A stretch of DNA of 18,362 bases from Microbacterium sp. (GTDB lineage: Bacteria; Actinomycetota; Actinomycetes; Actinomycetales; Microbacteriaceae). The notes below the pieces were generated by a model that was not told where the DNA came from, searched no databases, and was given only the letters and a program-made list of their open reading frames with translations. The DNA lies in the NCBI GenBank assembly GCA_029267645.1, contig JAJUIM010000007.1:1-18362 (forward strand), in the 5' to 3' direction. A program made the translations under genes and the position numbers. Numbering within the stretch: position 1 is the stretch's first letter; every line of letters starts with the position of its first letter. This document shows positions 7,297 to 18,362 of the stretch, piece by piece.

Positions 7297-8746
7297 TCAC
7301 ACGTGCATGCCGACGTCGGTCGGCCGCACGGGCGCGGGGAGGAACGTCTCCCCCATCAGGTACTCGTCGACGTGCGCGGCCGCCGCGCGGCCCTCCGCGA
7401 TCGCCCAGACGATGAGCGACTGGCCGCGGCCCGCGTCGCCCGCGACGAACACGCCGGGATCCGACGTCTCGTAGCGGTCGCCGCGCTCGACGACGCCGCG
7501 ATCGGTGAAGCGCGTGCCGAGCTGCTGCTCGAGCGCGTCGCGCTCGGGGCCCGTGAAGCCCATGGCGATGAGGACGAGGTCGGCGGGGATCTCGTGCTCG
7601 GTGCCCGCCTTGGGGCGGCGCCCGCCGTCGACGTACTCGGTCTCCGCGACGCGCAGCGCGCGGACGTGCCCGCGGTCGTCGCGCAGGAACTCGACGGTCG
7701 ACGCGAGGAAGCGGCGCTCGCCGCCCTCCTCGTGCGCGCTCGAGACCTCGAACACCGTCGGATGCGTCGGCCACGGCTGGTGGTCGGGCCGTGCGTCGCC
7801 CGGGCGGCGCCCGATCGCGAGGTTCGTCACGCTCAGGGCGCCCTGGCGGTGCGCCGTGCCGATGCAGTCGGCGCCCGTGTCGCCGCCGCCGATGACGACG
7901 ACATGCTTGCCGTCGGCCGTGATCTGGCCGGGGACGTCGTCGCCCGCGACCGCGCGGTTCGACTCGACGAGGTAGTCCATCGCGAAGTGGACGCCCGCGA
8001 GGTCGCGGCCCGGGATCGGCAGGTCGCGCGGCACGGTCGCGCCCGTCGCGACCACGACGGCGTCGTAGCGCTGGCGCAGCTCGTCCCACGTGATGTCCTC
8101 GCCGATCGTGACGCCGGCGCGGAACCGCGTGCCCTCCTCGCGCATCTGCGTGAGGCGGGCCTCGAGGTGCTGCTTCTCCATCTTGAAGTCGGGGATGCCG
8201 TACCGCAGCAGGCCGCCGATGCGGTCGTCGCGCTCGTACACGGCGACCGTGTGGCCCGCGCGCGTCAGCTGCTGCGCGGCCGCGAGGCCTGCGGGGCCGG
8301 ATCCGACGACCGCGACCGTCTTGCCCGTGAGGCGCGTCGGGAGCTTCGGCTCGACCCAGCCGTTCGCCATGGCCTCGTCGATGATCGACACCTCGACCTG
8401 CTTGATCGTGACGGCCGGCTGGTTGATGCCGAGCACGCAGGCGCTCTCGCAGGGTGCGGGGCACAGGCGGCCCGTGAACTCGGGGAAGTTGTTCGTGGCG
8501 TGCAGGCGGTCGATCGCCGCGCGCCCCTCGCCCTTCCACGTGAGGTCGTTCCACTCGGGGATGAGGTTTCCGAGCGGGCAGCCCTGGTGGCAGAACGGCA
8601 CGCCGCAGTCCATGCAGCGGCCGGCCTGGCGGGTCAGCACCGCCTTGTCGCCCGGCTCGTACACCTCCTTCCAGTCGAGGATGCGAACGGGGACGGGGCG
8701 ACGAGCGGGGAGTTCCCGCTCGGTCACCTTGAGAAAGCCCTTGGGA

Positions 8747-8754
<8 letters not shown>
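7297..8754 (-). CDS. gltD: Glutamate synthase (NADPH) small subunit
   Basis: 485 residues. The subunit passes electrons from NADPH through FAD and iron-sulfur clusters to GltB. The N-terminal cysteine-rich domain has two sets of Cys ligands, Cys47/50/55/59 ([13 protein letters not shown]) and Cys98/102/106 (CPAPCESAC), for [4Fe-4S] clusters. Two dinucleotide-binding folds follow: an FAD-binding [13 protein letters not shown] and an NADPH-binding [14 protein letters not shown]. The C-terminal [18 protein letters not shown] completes the FAD site. It starts with GTG ([10 protein letters not shown]), overlapping the end of gltB by 8 nt, which implies translational coupling and equal supply of the two subunits. 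The two genes are co-transcribed and end at the hairpin 7253-7289. Confidence 0.97.
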
Positions 8755-13321
<4,567 letters not shown>

Positions 13322-13331
13322 CGATCTGTTG

Positions 13332-13337
13332 TCCTTC
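13332..13337 (-). promoter_or_regulatory. Ribosome binding site of gltB
   Basis: GAAGGA on the minus strand lies 10 nt before the ATG at 13321. It supports this start rather than the internal Met19 codon. Confidence 0.6.
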
Positions 13338-13391
13338 GGTCGGGGTCACGCGAACTTCGCTGGGGCGGCGTCGGCCCAAGGGTGAGCCGTC

Positions 13392-13433
13392 GTTCTACCG
13401 CGCGATGAGTCCTCGTGCCCTTTCCGAAAGGAC
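13392..13433 (-). promoter_or_regulatory. Candidate gltB promoter/operator region
   Basis: The 130-nt lgt-gltB gap (13322-13451) holds a -10-like TAGAAC (13392-13397) with only a poor -35. Just upstream is a small symmetrical element, CCTTT-CCG-AAAGG (13419-13431), nested in a wider GTCCT...AGGAC pair (13409-13433). This could bind a nitrogen or carbon regulator. It matches neither the GlnR-type pattern (GTnAC-n6-GTnAC) nor the AmtR box, so the role is a guess. It has no T-run and is a poor terminator for lgt. Confidence 0.25.
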
Positions 13434-13451
13434 AGCAGAGAGATCAGTGCA

Positions 13452-14459
13452 TCACGACGTTGCTTGTGGCGACGGCTGTGCGGTCGCTTCGCGGCCAGCC
13501 GGTTCGCTGACGTCGACGAAGTCGTCCTCGGTCGAGTGTAGCGCCTTCTCGTCGGCCCGCTGACGCCCGGGGCGGTACACCGACGGGACCGCGCCCGTGT
13601 GGCGGCGCTGCACGATGAGGATGACGATGCCGAGCACGACGGCGGCGATGGCCGCCCAGACGTTCGTGCGCAGGCCGAAGAAGACCTGGCTCGGGTCGAT
13701 GCGGATCGACTCCCACACGATGCGGCCCGCGCCGTACCAGATGAGGTAGACGGCGAAGAGGCGGCCCCACTGCATCGCGACGCTGCGGCCGAGCCACAGC
13801 AGCACGACGGCGCCGAGCGCGTTCCAGATGACCTCGTAGAGGAAGGTGGGGTGGAACAGCGTGCCCTCGGGCAGCCCCGCGGGGATCGCGGCGTTGCCGG
13901 GATCGATCTCGAGGCCCCACGGCAGGTCGGTCGGCAGGCCGAAGAGCTCCTGGTTGAACCAGTTGCCGAAGCGGCCGAGCGCCTGCGCGAGGATGAGACC
14001 CGGTGCGATGGCATCGGCGAAGGACAGGAAGCGGATCCCCGTCCAGCGGCAGCCGATCCACGCGCCGAGCGCGCCGCCGAGCAGCGCGCCGAAGATCGCG
14101 ATGCCGCCGTCCCAGATGTTCCACACGGCGTCCTGGACGAACGGGTTCCACCATTCCCGGCCGCCCGAGAAGTAGAAGCCCCAGTGCGTCACGACGTGGA
14201 AGGCGCGCGCCCCGATGAACGCGAGGATCACGGCCGGCAGGCCGATGTCGATGACGACCCAGGGCTCACCGCCGCGCTTCGTGAGCCGGCGGTGTGTCAT
14301 GAGGGTCGCGACGACGATGCCGACGAGGATGCAGAGCGCGTAGATGTGGATCGTGAACGGTCCGAACGTGAACGATCCGATCGTCCACTCGCCCCCGAAC
14401 GTGAAGCTGGACACGGGAGGGCTGGGGATGCTCGCGGGGAGCGCAGTCAGAGACGCCAT
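13452..14459 (-). CDS. lgt: Prolipoprotein diacylglyceryl transferase
   Basis: 335 residues, a multi-pass membrane enzyme that transfers diacylglycerol from phosphatidylglycerol to the lipobox cysteine of prolipoproteins. The family signature GRFGNWFNQE is at residues 162-171. Other conserved parts are the early FGPFTIHIYALCILVG helix, GGIAIFGALLGGALGAW, and the C-terminal LIWYGAGRIVWESIRID. About seven hydrophobic segments are visible. A charged, acidic cytoplasmic tail of about 50 residues (from QRRHTGAVPSVYRPG on), ending QPSPQATS, extends beyond the enzyme core and is low in complexity. It lies 45 nt after trpA in the same direction, as in M. tuberculosis. No Shine-Dalgarno precedes the ATG; a TACACT hexamer 9 nt upstream suggests a leaderless start. 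Confidence 0.97.
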   Translation of the reverse strand: MASLTALPASIPSPPVSSFTFGGEWTIGSFTFGPFTIHIYALCILVGIVVATLMTHRRLTKRGGEPWVVIDIGLPAVILAFIGARAFHVVTHWGFYFSGGREWWNPFVQDAVWNIWDGGIAIFGALLGGALGAWIGCRWTGIRFLSFADAIAPGLILAQALGRFGNWFNQELFGLPTDLPWGLEIDPGNAAIPAGLPEGTLFHPTFLYEVIWNALGAVVLLWLGRSVAMQWGRLFAVYLIWYGAGRIVWESIRIDPSQVFFGLRTNVWAAIAAVVLGIVILIVQRRHTGAVPSVYRPGRQRADEKALHSTEDDFVDVSEPAGREATAQPSPQATS

Positions 14460-14468
14460 GATGGGGAA

Positions 14469-14474
14469 AGTGTA
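14469..14474 (-). promoter_or_regulatory. Candidate -10 of lgt
   Basis: TACACT on the minus strand lies 9 nt before the lgt ATG (14459), in a gap with no purine-rich ribosome binding site close to the start. The best -35-like match (CTGACC) is 20 nt upstream, which is too far to be convincing. lgt may therefore be transcribed separately from the trp genes as well as by read-through. Confidence 0.4.
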
Positions 14475-14504
14475 GAGCTTTCTTCGTTGTGCCCGGTCAG
14501 AGGA

Positions 14505-15293
14505 TCATGAGCGGCGCGCACCGGCCGACAGCTCGCGCGCCTTGGCCGCGAGGCCGTCCACCCCGCCGTCGCGCAGCGCTCGGACGAGCGCCGTGCCGAC
14601 GATCGCGCCGTCGGCGTACTCCGCGATGCTCGCGACGTGATCCGCCGTCGTGACGCCGATGCCGACGCACGCGCGCTCCGCACCTGCCGCGCGGAGACGC
14701 TCCACGACGGATCGCGCGGCCGCGTCGAGCTGCGCGCGCTCGCCCGTGATGCCCATCGTTGAGACCGTGTAGACGAAACCGCGCGACGAGCGCGCGATGA
14801 GGGCGAGCCGCTCGTCCGACGACGTCGGCGCCGCGAGGAACACGCGGTCGAGCCCCTCGCGCTCGGAGGCCGCGATCCAGTCGTCGGCGGCGTCGGGCGT
14901 GATGTCGGGCGTGATCAGGCCCGCTCCCCCGGCCTCGCGCAGATCGCGCGCGTACCGGTCGACGCCGTGCTGGACCACGAGGTTCCAGTAGGTCATGACG
15001 AGCACGGGCACCTCGGTGCGGGCTGTGACCTCGCGGATGACCGTGAAGAGGTCGGCCGTCGTGAAGCCCGCCTCGAGCGCCGCGTGCGTGGCCTCCTGGA
15101 TGATGGGGCCGTCCATGACGGGATCCGAGTACGGCGGGCCGAGCTCGATGACGTCGGCGCCGTTCTCCGCGAGCGCGACGGCCGCCTCGATGGATCCCTC
15201 GATGTCGGGGAAGCCCGCCGGCAGGTAGCCGACGAAGGCCGCCCGGCCCTCGGCGTTCGCGCGGTCGATCGCCTCTGCGACGCGTGACGTCAC
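14505..15293 (-). CDS. trpA: Tryptophan synthase alpha chain
   Basis: 262 residues, a TIM barrel that splits indole-3-glycerol phosphate into indole and glyceraldehyde 3-phosphate and passes indole to TrpB. The start is the GTG at 15291-15293, giving [16 protein letters not shown]; its GTGA overlaps the trpB stop by 4 nt, so translation is coupled. Catalytic Glu50 and Asp61 lie in [25 protein letters not shown] (residues 22-30) and the phosphate-binding C-terminal [10 protein letters not shown] and [13 protein letters not shown] are present. The first proline of GPPYSDP is where Val or Leu is more usual, a small difference. It is the last trp gene of the block; no terminator is seen before lgt. 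Confidence 0.97.
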   Translation of the reverse strand: MTSRVAEAIDRANAEGRAAFVGYLPAGFPDIEGSIEAAVALAENGADVIELGPPYSDPVMDGPIIQEATHAALEAGFTTADLFTVIREVTARTEVPVLVMTYWNLVVQHGVDRYARDLREAGGAGLITPDITPDAADDWIAASEREGLDRVFLAAPTSSDERLALIARSSRGFVYTVSTMGITGERAQLDAAARSVVERLRAAGAERACVGIGVTTADHVASIAEYADGAIVGTALVRALRDGGVDGLAAKARELSAGARRS

Positions 15294-16498
15294 TCGCCTG
15301 CTCCCTCGTCGTAGAGGCCGAAGTACCTCGCGGCCGTGTCCATGTCCTTGTCGCCGCGGCCCGACAGGCTCACCGCGATCGTGGCGTCGGGGCCGAGCTC
15401 GCGACCGAGGCGGAGGGCGCCCGCGAGCGCGTGCGCCGACTCGATCGCGGGGATGATGCCCTCGGTCTCGGTCAGGAGCCGCAGCGCCTGCATCGCCTCG
15501 TCGTCGGTCGCGGGCACGTAGGTCGCGCGACCCGTCGCGGCGAGCCACGCGTGCTCGGGCCCGACGCCCGGGTAGTCGAGGCCCGCCGAGATCGAGTGCG
15601 ACTCGATCGTCTGGCCGTCGTCGTCCATGAGGATGAAGGTGCGCGCGCCGTGCAGGATGCCCGGCCTGCCGCGCTCGATCGACGCGGCGTGGCGCGGGGT
15701 GTCGATGCCGTCGCCCGCGGCCTCGACGCCGATGAGGCGCACGTCCTCATCGTCGATGAACGCGTCGAACATGCCGATCGCATTCGAGCCGCCGCCGACG
15801 CAGGCGACGACGGCGTCGGGCAGCGCGCCCGTCCTCTCGAGCAGCTGCGCGCGGGCCTCCTCGGAGATCACCTTCTGGAAGTCGCGCACCATGGCGGGGA
15901 ACGGGTGCGGGCCCGCCGCCGTGCCGAAGATGTAGTTCGTCGTCTCGACGCTCGCGACCCAGTCGCGGTACGCCTCGTTGATCGCGTCCTTGAGCGTGCG
16001 AGATCCGGTCGTCACCGAGACGACCTCTGCGCCGAGCAGCCGCATGCGGGCGACGTTGAGCGCCTGGCGCTCGGTGTCGACCTCGCCCATGTACACGGTA
16101 CAGTCCATGCCGAACAGGGCGGCGGCCGTCGCCGTCGCCACGCCGTGCTGGCCGGCACCCGTCTCGGCGATGACGCGCGTCTTGCCGAGGCGCTTCGTGA
16201 GCAGCGCCTGGCCGAGCACGTTGTTGATCTTGTGGCTGCCCGTGTGGTTGAGGTCCTCGCGCTTGAGGAAGATCCGCGCGCCGCCCGCGTGCGCAGCGAA
16301 GCGCGGCACCTCCGTGAGCGGCGAGGGGCGGCCCGCGTACTCCGAGAGCAGGGTCGCGAGCTCCTCGCGGAACGCGCGGTCGGCCATGGCCTCCGTGTGC
16401 GCGGCGGCGAGCTCGTCGATCGCCGCGATGAGCGACTCGGGCATGAACCGCCCGCCGAAGTCGCCGAAGAACGGCCCGGGCTGGTCGCGCAGGGTCAT
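15290..16498 (-). CDS. trpB: Tryptophan synthase beta chain
   Basis: 402 residues, a PLP enzyme that joins indole and serine to form tryptophan. The PLP lysine is Lys90 in [15 protein letters not shown], the catalytic Glu is in [14 protein letters not shown], and the phosphate-binding loop is [11 protein letters not shown]. The N-terminal [13 protein letters not shown] is standard for the TrpB1 type that pairs with TrpA. Its ATG directly follows the trpC stop (TAGATG, no gap), and its stop overlaps the trpA start. Both junctions point to coupled translation and balanced subunits. Cytoplasmic. Confidence 0.98.
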   Translation of the reverse strand: MTLRDQPGPFFGDFGGRFMPESLIAAIDELAAAHTEAMADRAFREELATLLSEYAGRPSPLTEVPRFAAHAGGARIFLKREDLNHTGSHKINNVLGQALLTKRLGKTRVIAETGAGQHGVATATAAALFGMDCTVYMGEVDTERQALNVARMRLLGAEVVSVTTGSRTLKDAINEAYRDWVASVETTNYIFGTAAGPHPFPAMVRDFQKVISEEARAQLLERTGALPDAVVACVGGGSNAIGMFDAFIDDEDVRLIGVEAAGDGIDTPRHAASIERGRPGILHGARTFILMDDDGQTIESHSISAGLDYPGVGPEHAWLAATGRATYVPATDDEAMQALRLLTETEGIIPAIESAHALAGALRLGRELGPDATIAVSLSGRGDKDMDTAARYFGLYDEGAGE

Positions 16499-17287
16499 CT
16501 AGATGCCTTCCGTCGCCTGGATGAAGCTCTCGAGCGCCCGCACGGGCTCGCCCGTCACGAGCGCCTCGCCGATGAGGACCGCGTCGGCCCCGTCGCGGCG
16601 GTAGTGCACGACGTCGTCGGGCACCGCGACGGCCGACTCCGCGATGCGGATCGTGCCCTCGGGGATCCCGGGCGCGAGGCGCGCGAAGAGGTCGCGGTCG
16701 AGCGAGAAGTCGGTGAGGTCGCGCGCGTTGACGCCGATGAGCGGCGCGCCGAGATCGGCGGCCGCGGCGACCTCGTCGGCCGAGTGCGCCTCGACGAGGG
16801 GCGTCATGCCCATCTCGGTGATGAGCGCGAACAGCTCGGCGAGCCGGGGCGACTCGAGCGCCGCCACGATGAGCAGCACCATGTCGGCGCCGGCCGCGCG
16901 GGCCTCGGCGACCTGATAGGGCGTCGCGATGAAGTCCTTGCGCAGCACGGGGACGCCGACGCGATCCTTCACGTTCGTGAGGTCGTCGAGCGATCCCTTG
17001 AAGCGCCGCTGCTCGGTCAGCACGCTGATCGCGCTCGCGCCGCCCTGCTCGTAGAGCGCGGCCTGGTGCGCCGGGTCGGGAATCGCGGCCAGGTCGCCGC
17101 GCGACGGGCTCGCGCGTTTGACCTCGGCGATCACGCGGATCGCCGACGACCGCGCGAGGAACCGCGTCGCGTCGAGCGCGTCGGGGCGCTCGCGCGCCGC
17201 CCGCTCGACCTCCGCGAGGGAGCGCCGGGCGCAGCGCGCCTCGGCGTCCTCGACCGCACCCGCCGTGAGCTCGGCGAGGAGCGACAT
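16499..17287 (-). CDS. trpC: Indole-3-glycerol phosphate synthase
   Basis: 262 residues, a monofunctional TIM barrel that closes and decarboxylates CdRP to indole-3-glycerol phosphate. The active-site segments are IAEVKRASPSRG (Lys57 in EVKRASPS), VPVLRKDFI (Lys117), PLVEAHS, GVNARDL and the final phosphate-binding AVLIGEALV. There is no fused TrpF domain; actinobacteria usually supply that step with PriA encoded among the his genes, and hisI lies nearby. The ATG at 17287 shares its A with the TGA of the upstream small membrane gene (TGATG), which indicates coupling. trpB follows without a gap. Confidence 0.97.
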   Translation of the reverse strand: MSLLAELTAGAVEDAEARCARRSLAEVERAARERPDALDATRFLARSSAIRVIAEVKRASPSRGDLAAIPDPAHQAALYEQGGASAISVLTEQRRFKGSLDDLTNVKDRVGVPVLRKDFIATPYQVAEARAAGADMVLLIVAALESPRLAELFALITEMGMTPLVEAHSADEVAAAADLGAPLIGVNARDLTDFSLDRDLFARLAPGIPEGTIRIAESAVAVPDDVVHYRRDGADAVLIGEALVTGEPVRALESFIQATEGI

Positions 17288-17517
17288 CAGTGGGCCTTGG
17301 GCTGGTACTTGGGTCCGTTGACGCCGAATCCGGCCTTCGACAGGATGAAGCCGACGATCGGCCCCAGGACGAAGAGCACGGCGGCCGCGACGATGAGCCA
17401 GACCTGCGAGAAGAACAGCGCGACCGTGCCGACGACGAGCGCGACCAGCATGATGAGGACGGCCGTCCAGGCGGCAGGCGAGTGTCCGTGGCCGGGGTCG
17501 CCGATGGGATTCGTCAT
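17287..17517 (-). CDS. HGxxPAAW family small membrane protein
   Basis: 76 residues. The signature HGHSPAAW is near the N-terminus (residues 11-18), followed by two hydrophobic helices (about residues 18-38 and 41-60) and a short polar tail ending KYQPKAH. The N-terminal part, GDPGHGHSP, is rich in Gly and His. The family is named for this motif, is found beside trpC in actinobacteria, and has no known function. The ATG at 17515-17517 is fixed by GAGGAG 7 nt upstream. Its TGA overlaps the trpC ATG by 1 nt, so it is almost certainly co-expressed with trpCBA. A link to tryptophan or indole handling at the membrane is plausible but unproven. Confidence 0.9.
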   Translation of the reverse strand: MTNPIGDPGHGHSPAAWTAVLIMLVALVVGTVALFFSQVWLIVAAAVLFVLGPIVGFILSKAGFGVNGPKYQPKAH

Positions 17518-17524
17518 AGAGGTA

Positions 17525-17530
17525 CTCCTC
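17525..17530 (-). promoter_or_regulatory. Ribosome binding site of the HGxxPAAW gene
   Basis: GAGGAG on the minus strand lies 7 nt before the ATG at 17517. It is a strong site that defines the start of this small gene, which otherwise lies in a longer open frame antisense to nothing but overlapping the upstream membrane gene. Confidence 0.75.
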
Positions 17531-17551
17531 GTAAGCTGCGGGAACTCTTCG

Positions 17552-17581
17552 ATTCTAGGGGATCCGCCCCCAGCGGTCCGG
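17552..17581 (-). promoter_or_regulatory. Candidate internal promoter for HGxxPAAW-trpCBA
   Basis: The 65-nt gap (17518-17582) contains TAGAAT (17552-17557), the best -10 match seen in the window. An approximate -35, CGGACC (17576-17581), lies 18 nt further upstream. This would give a leader of about 30 nt ending with the GAGGAG site. A GGGG-CGGAT-CCCC inverted repeat lies just upstream of the -10 and could be an operator. There is no leader peptide with repeated Trp codons and no T-box motif, so control by classical attenuation is not visible here. Confidence 0.45.
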
Positions 17582-17582
17582 A

Positions 17583-18194
17583 TCAGTCGGGGCGCGTCGG
17601 GTCGTCGCCGCGCGTGAGATCGTCCCACGAGTCGACGGCGTCGAGGGGGCCCTGCTCGGGCGCGCGCGACGTCGGCTGCGCTGACTCGTAGCGGTGGCCC
17701 GCGCGGCGCCAGCGCGGCGCCGTCACGAGCGCGAGGATCCCGCCGGCCGCGAGCACGAGCGCGCTCGCGACGCCGATCCACGGCCAGGCGGTGAGCGCGA
17801 TGGGGCCGATGACCTCGGCGACCGACTCCGTGCCCGCGATGCCCGTGTGCTCGGTAACGACCGATTCGACCGCCGACACGGGCGCGGTCGTCGCGACGGG
17901 GATCGAGAGCACCGCGATCCCCGCGCCGATGAGTAGCGCGACGGCCGCGAGGATCACGCGCACGACGCGGCCCGTCAGTGCAAGCGCGAGCGAAAGCGCG
18001 AGCGCGGCGAGTGCGAGCGGCTGCAGCAGCGGCAGCGCGTCGGCGCCCGACGAGGCGATCGGCGCACTCGCGACCTCGGCACTCGCCCACGTCTGCGTCG
18101 AGGAGATGAGCGCTCCCCCGGCGCCGACGAGGATCGCGACGACGCTCGCAGACCGCCCGCGGCGCGCGGCCCAGCCTCCGGCGGCGTCCGTCAC
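17583..18194 (-). CDS. Trp biosynthesis-associated membrane protein (TIGR02234-like)
   Basis: 203 residues with four predicted membrane helices: about 16-34 ([15 protein letters not shown]), 55-75 and 78-100 (the repetitive [10 protein letters not shown] then [17 protein letters not shown]), and 135-158 ([18 protein letters not shown]). STQTW (residues 32-36) right after helix 1 and [11 protein letters not shown] after helix 4 are typical of this family. Family members sit next to trpE and trpC in actinobacteria, including Rv1610 in M. tuberculosis; the function is unknown. The tail after about residue 160 is polar and acidic. The GTG at 18192-18194 overlaps the hisI stop as GTGA, so translation is coupled to hisI. 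Unusually, trpE is not between them. The low-complexity Ala/Leu stretch makes homology searches less reliable. Confidence 0.88.
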   Translation of the reverse strand: MTDAAGGWAARRGRSASVVAILVGAGGALISSTQTWASAEVASAPIASSGADALPLLQPLALAALALSLALALTGRVVRVILAAVALLIGAGIAVLSIPVATTAPVSAVESVVTEHTGIAGTESVAEVIGPIALTAWPWIGVASALVLAAGGILALVTAPRWRRAGHRYESAQPTSRAPEQGPLDAVDSWDDLTRGDDPTRPD

Positions 18195-18362
18195 AGCGCG
18201 GGCGTCCCGTCGGTCGCGACGGCGGGACGCAGGTCGCGCTCGTCGCCGTCGAAGCACGTGCGCGTGCCCGTGTGGCACGCGGCGCCCGTCTGGTCGACCT
18301 CGAGCAGCACCACGTCGGCGTCGCAGTCGATGCGGGCGCCGCGCACCTCCTGGATGTGGCCC
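18191..18362 (-). CDS. hisI: Phosphoribosyl-AMP cyclohydrolase, C-terminal part (5' end outside window)
   Basis: Only the last 56 residues are in the window. They include [18 protein letters not shown] followed by CHTGTRTCF, which carry the Asp residues that bind Mg2+ and the three Cys residues (DCD, ACH, TCF) that bind zinc in HisI. The enzyme opens the ring of phosphoribosyl-AMP in histidine synthesis. There is no sign of a fused HisE domain after this point: the protein ends TDGTPAL. Its TGA lies in the GTGA shared with the next gene, so the his and trp-associated genes appear to be read from one mRNA. Confidence 0.95.
   Translation of the reverse strand, partial: GHIQEVRGARIDCDADVVLLEVDQTGAACHTGTRTCFDGDERDLRPAVATDGTPAL

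Noticed and set aside
17518..17582. trp attenuator, leader peptide or T-box upstream of HGxxPAAW-trpC
   Set aside because: There are no tandem Trp codons, no T-box sequence and no terminator/antiterminator pair. Only a simple promoter-like pattern is visible.
15284..17617. A 777-codon plus-strand open frame opposite trpB and trpC
   Set aside because: It is antisense to intact trp genes, shows no domain or motif, and has the same Arg/Ala/Asp/His-rich composition as the other shadows.

Overview
This window looks like a chromosomal housekeeping segment of a high-GC Gram-positive actinobacterium, most likely of the Microbacteriaceae type. The evidence is the very high G+C content with strong G/C third-position bias, frequent GTG starts (about six of thirteen visible starts), an ANTAR-type response regulator, an HGxxPAAW small membrane protein and a Trp-associated membrane protein beside trpC, and a gene order resembling the Mycobacterium tuberculosis Rv1606-Rv1629 stretch (hisI ... 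trpCBA-lgt ... pyk ... pdtaR ... polA). I see no insertion sequence, prophage, CRISPR array, toxin-antitoxin pair or defence system, and nothing that suggests recent transfer.

Layout, left to right. Nearly everything is on the minus strand, so transcription runs from right to left. Positions 1-1669: a DUF885 putative metallopeptidase, missing only its last few residues. 1714-4338: DNA polymerase I (polA). 4399-4809: the only plus-strand gene, a hotdog-fold acyl-CoA thioesterase divergent from polA. 4823-4856: a 15-bp-stem hairpin serving as a two-way terminator. 4871-5485: a PdtaR-like response regulator/antiterminator. 5557-5639: tRNA-Leu(CAA). 5644-5670: the pyk terminator. 5678-7120: pyruvate kinase. 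7253-7289: the gltBD terminator. 7297-13321: glutamate synthase small and large subunits (gltD, gltB). 13452-14459: lgt. 14505-17287: trpA, trpB, trpC. 17287-17517: HGxxPAAW protein. 17583-18194: Trp-associated membrane protein. 18191-18362: the C-terminal end of hisI.

The right half is tightly packed. hisI overlaps the Trp-associated membrane gene by 4 nt, HGxxPAAW overlaps trpC by 1 nt, trpC abuts trpB with no gap, and trpB overlaps trpA by 4 nt. This indicates translational coupling and one or two polycistronic mRNAs for the histidine and late tryptophan steps. gltB and gltD overlap by 8 nt. trpE, trpG, trpD and trpF are not in the window, and there is no trpE between hisI and the membrane gene.

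The most interesting signal is regulatory. Four genes that appear to begin their own transcripts (DUF885, polA, the response regulator and lgt) each carry a TAnnnT -10-like hexamer 6-9 nt before the start codon and lack a well-placed Shine-Dalgarno. This suggests leaderless mRNAs. Genes inside operons, or with longer upstream regions (thioesterase, pyk, gltB, HGxxPAAW), have ordinary Shine-Dalgarno sites. I found no convincing undescribed system. There is no gene-free stretch longer than 300 bases; the largest gaps are 7121-7296 and 13322-13451.
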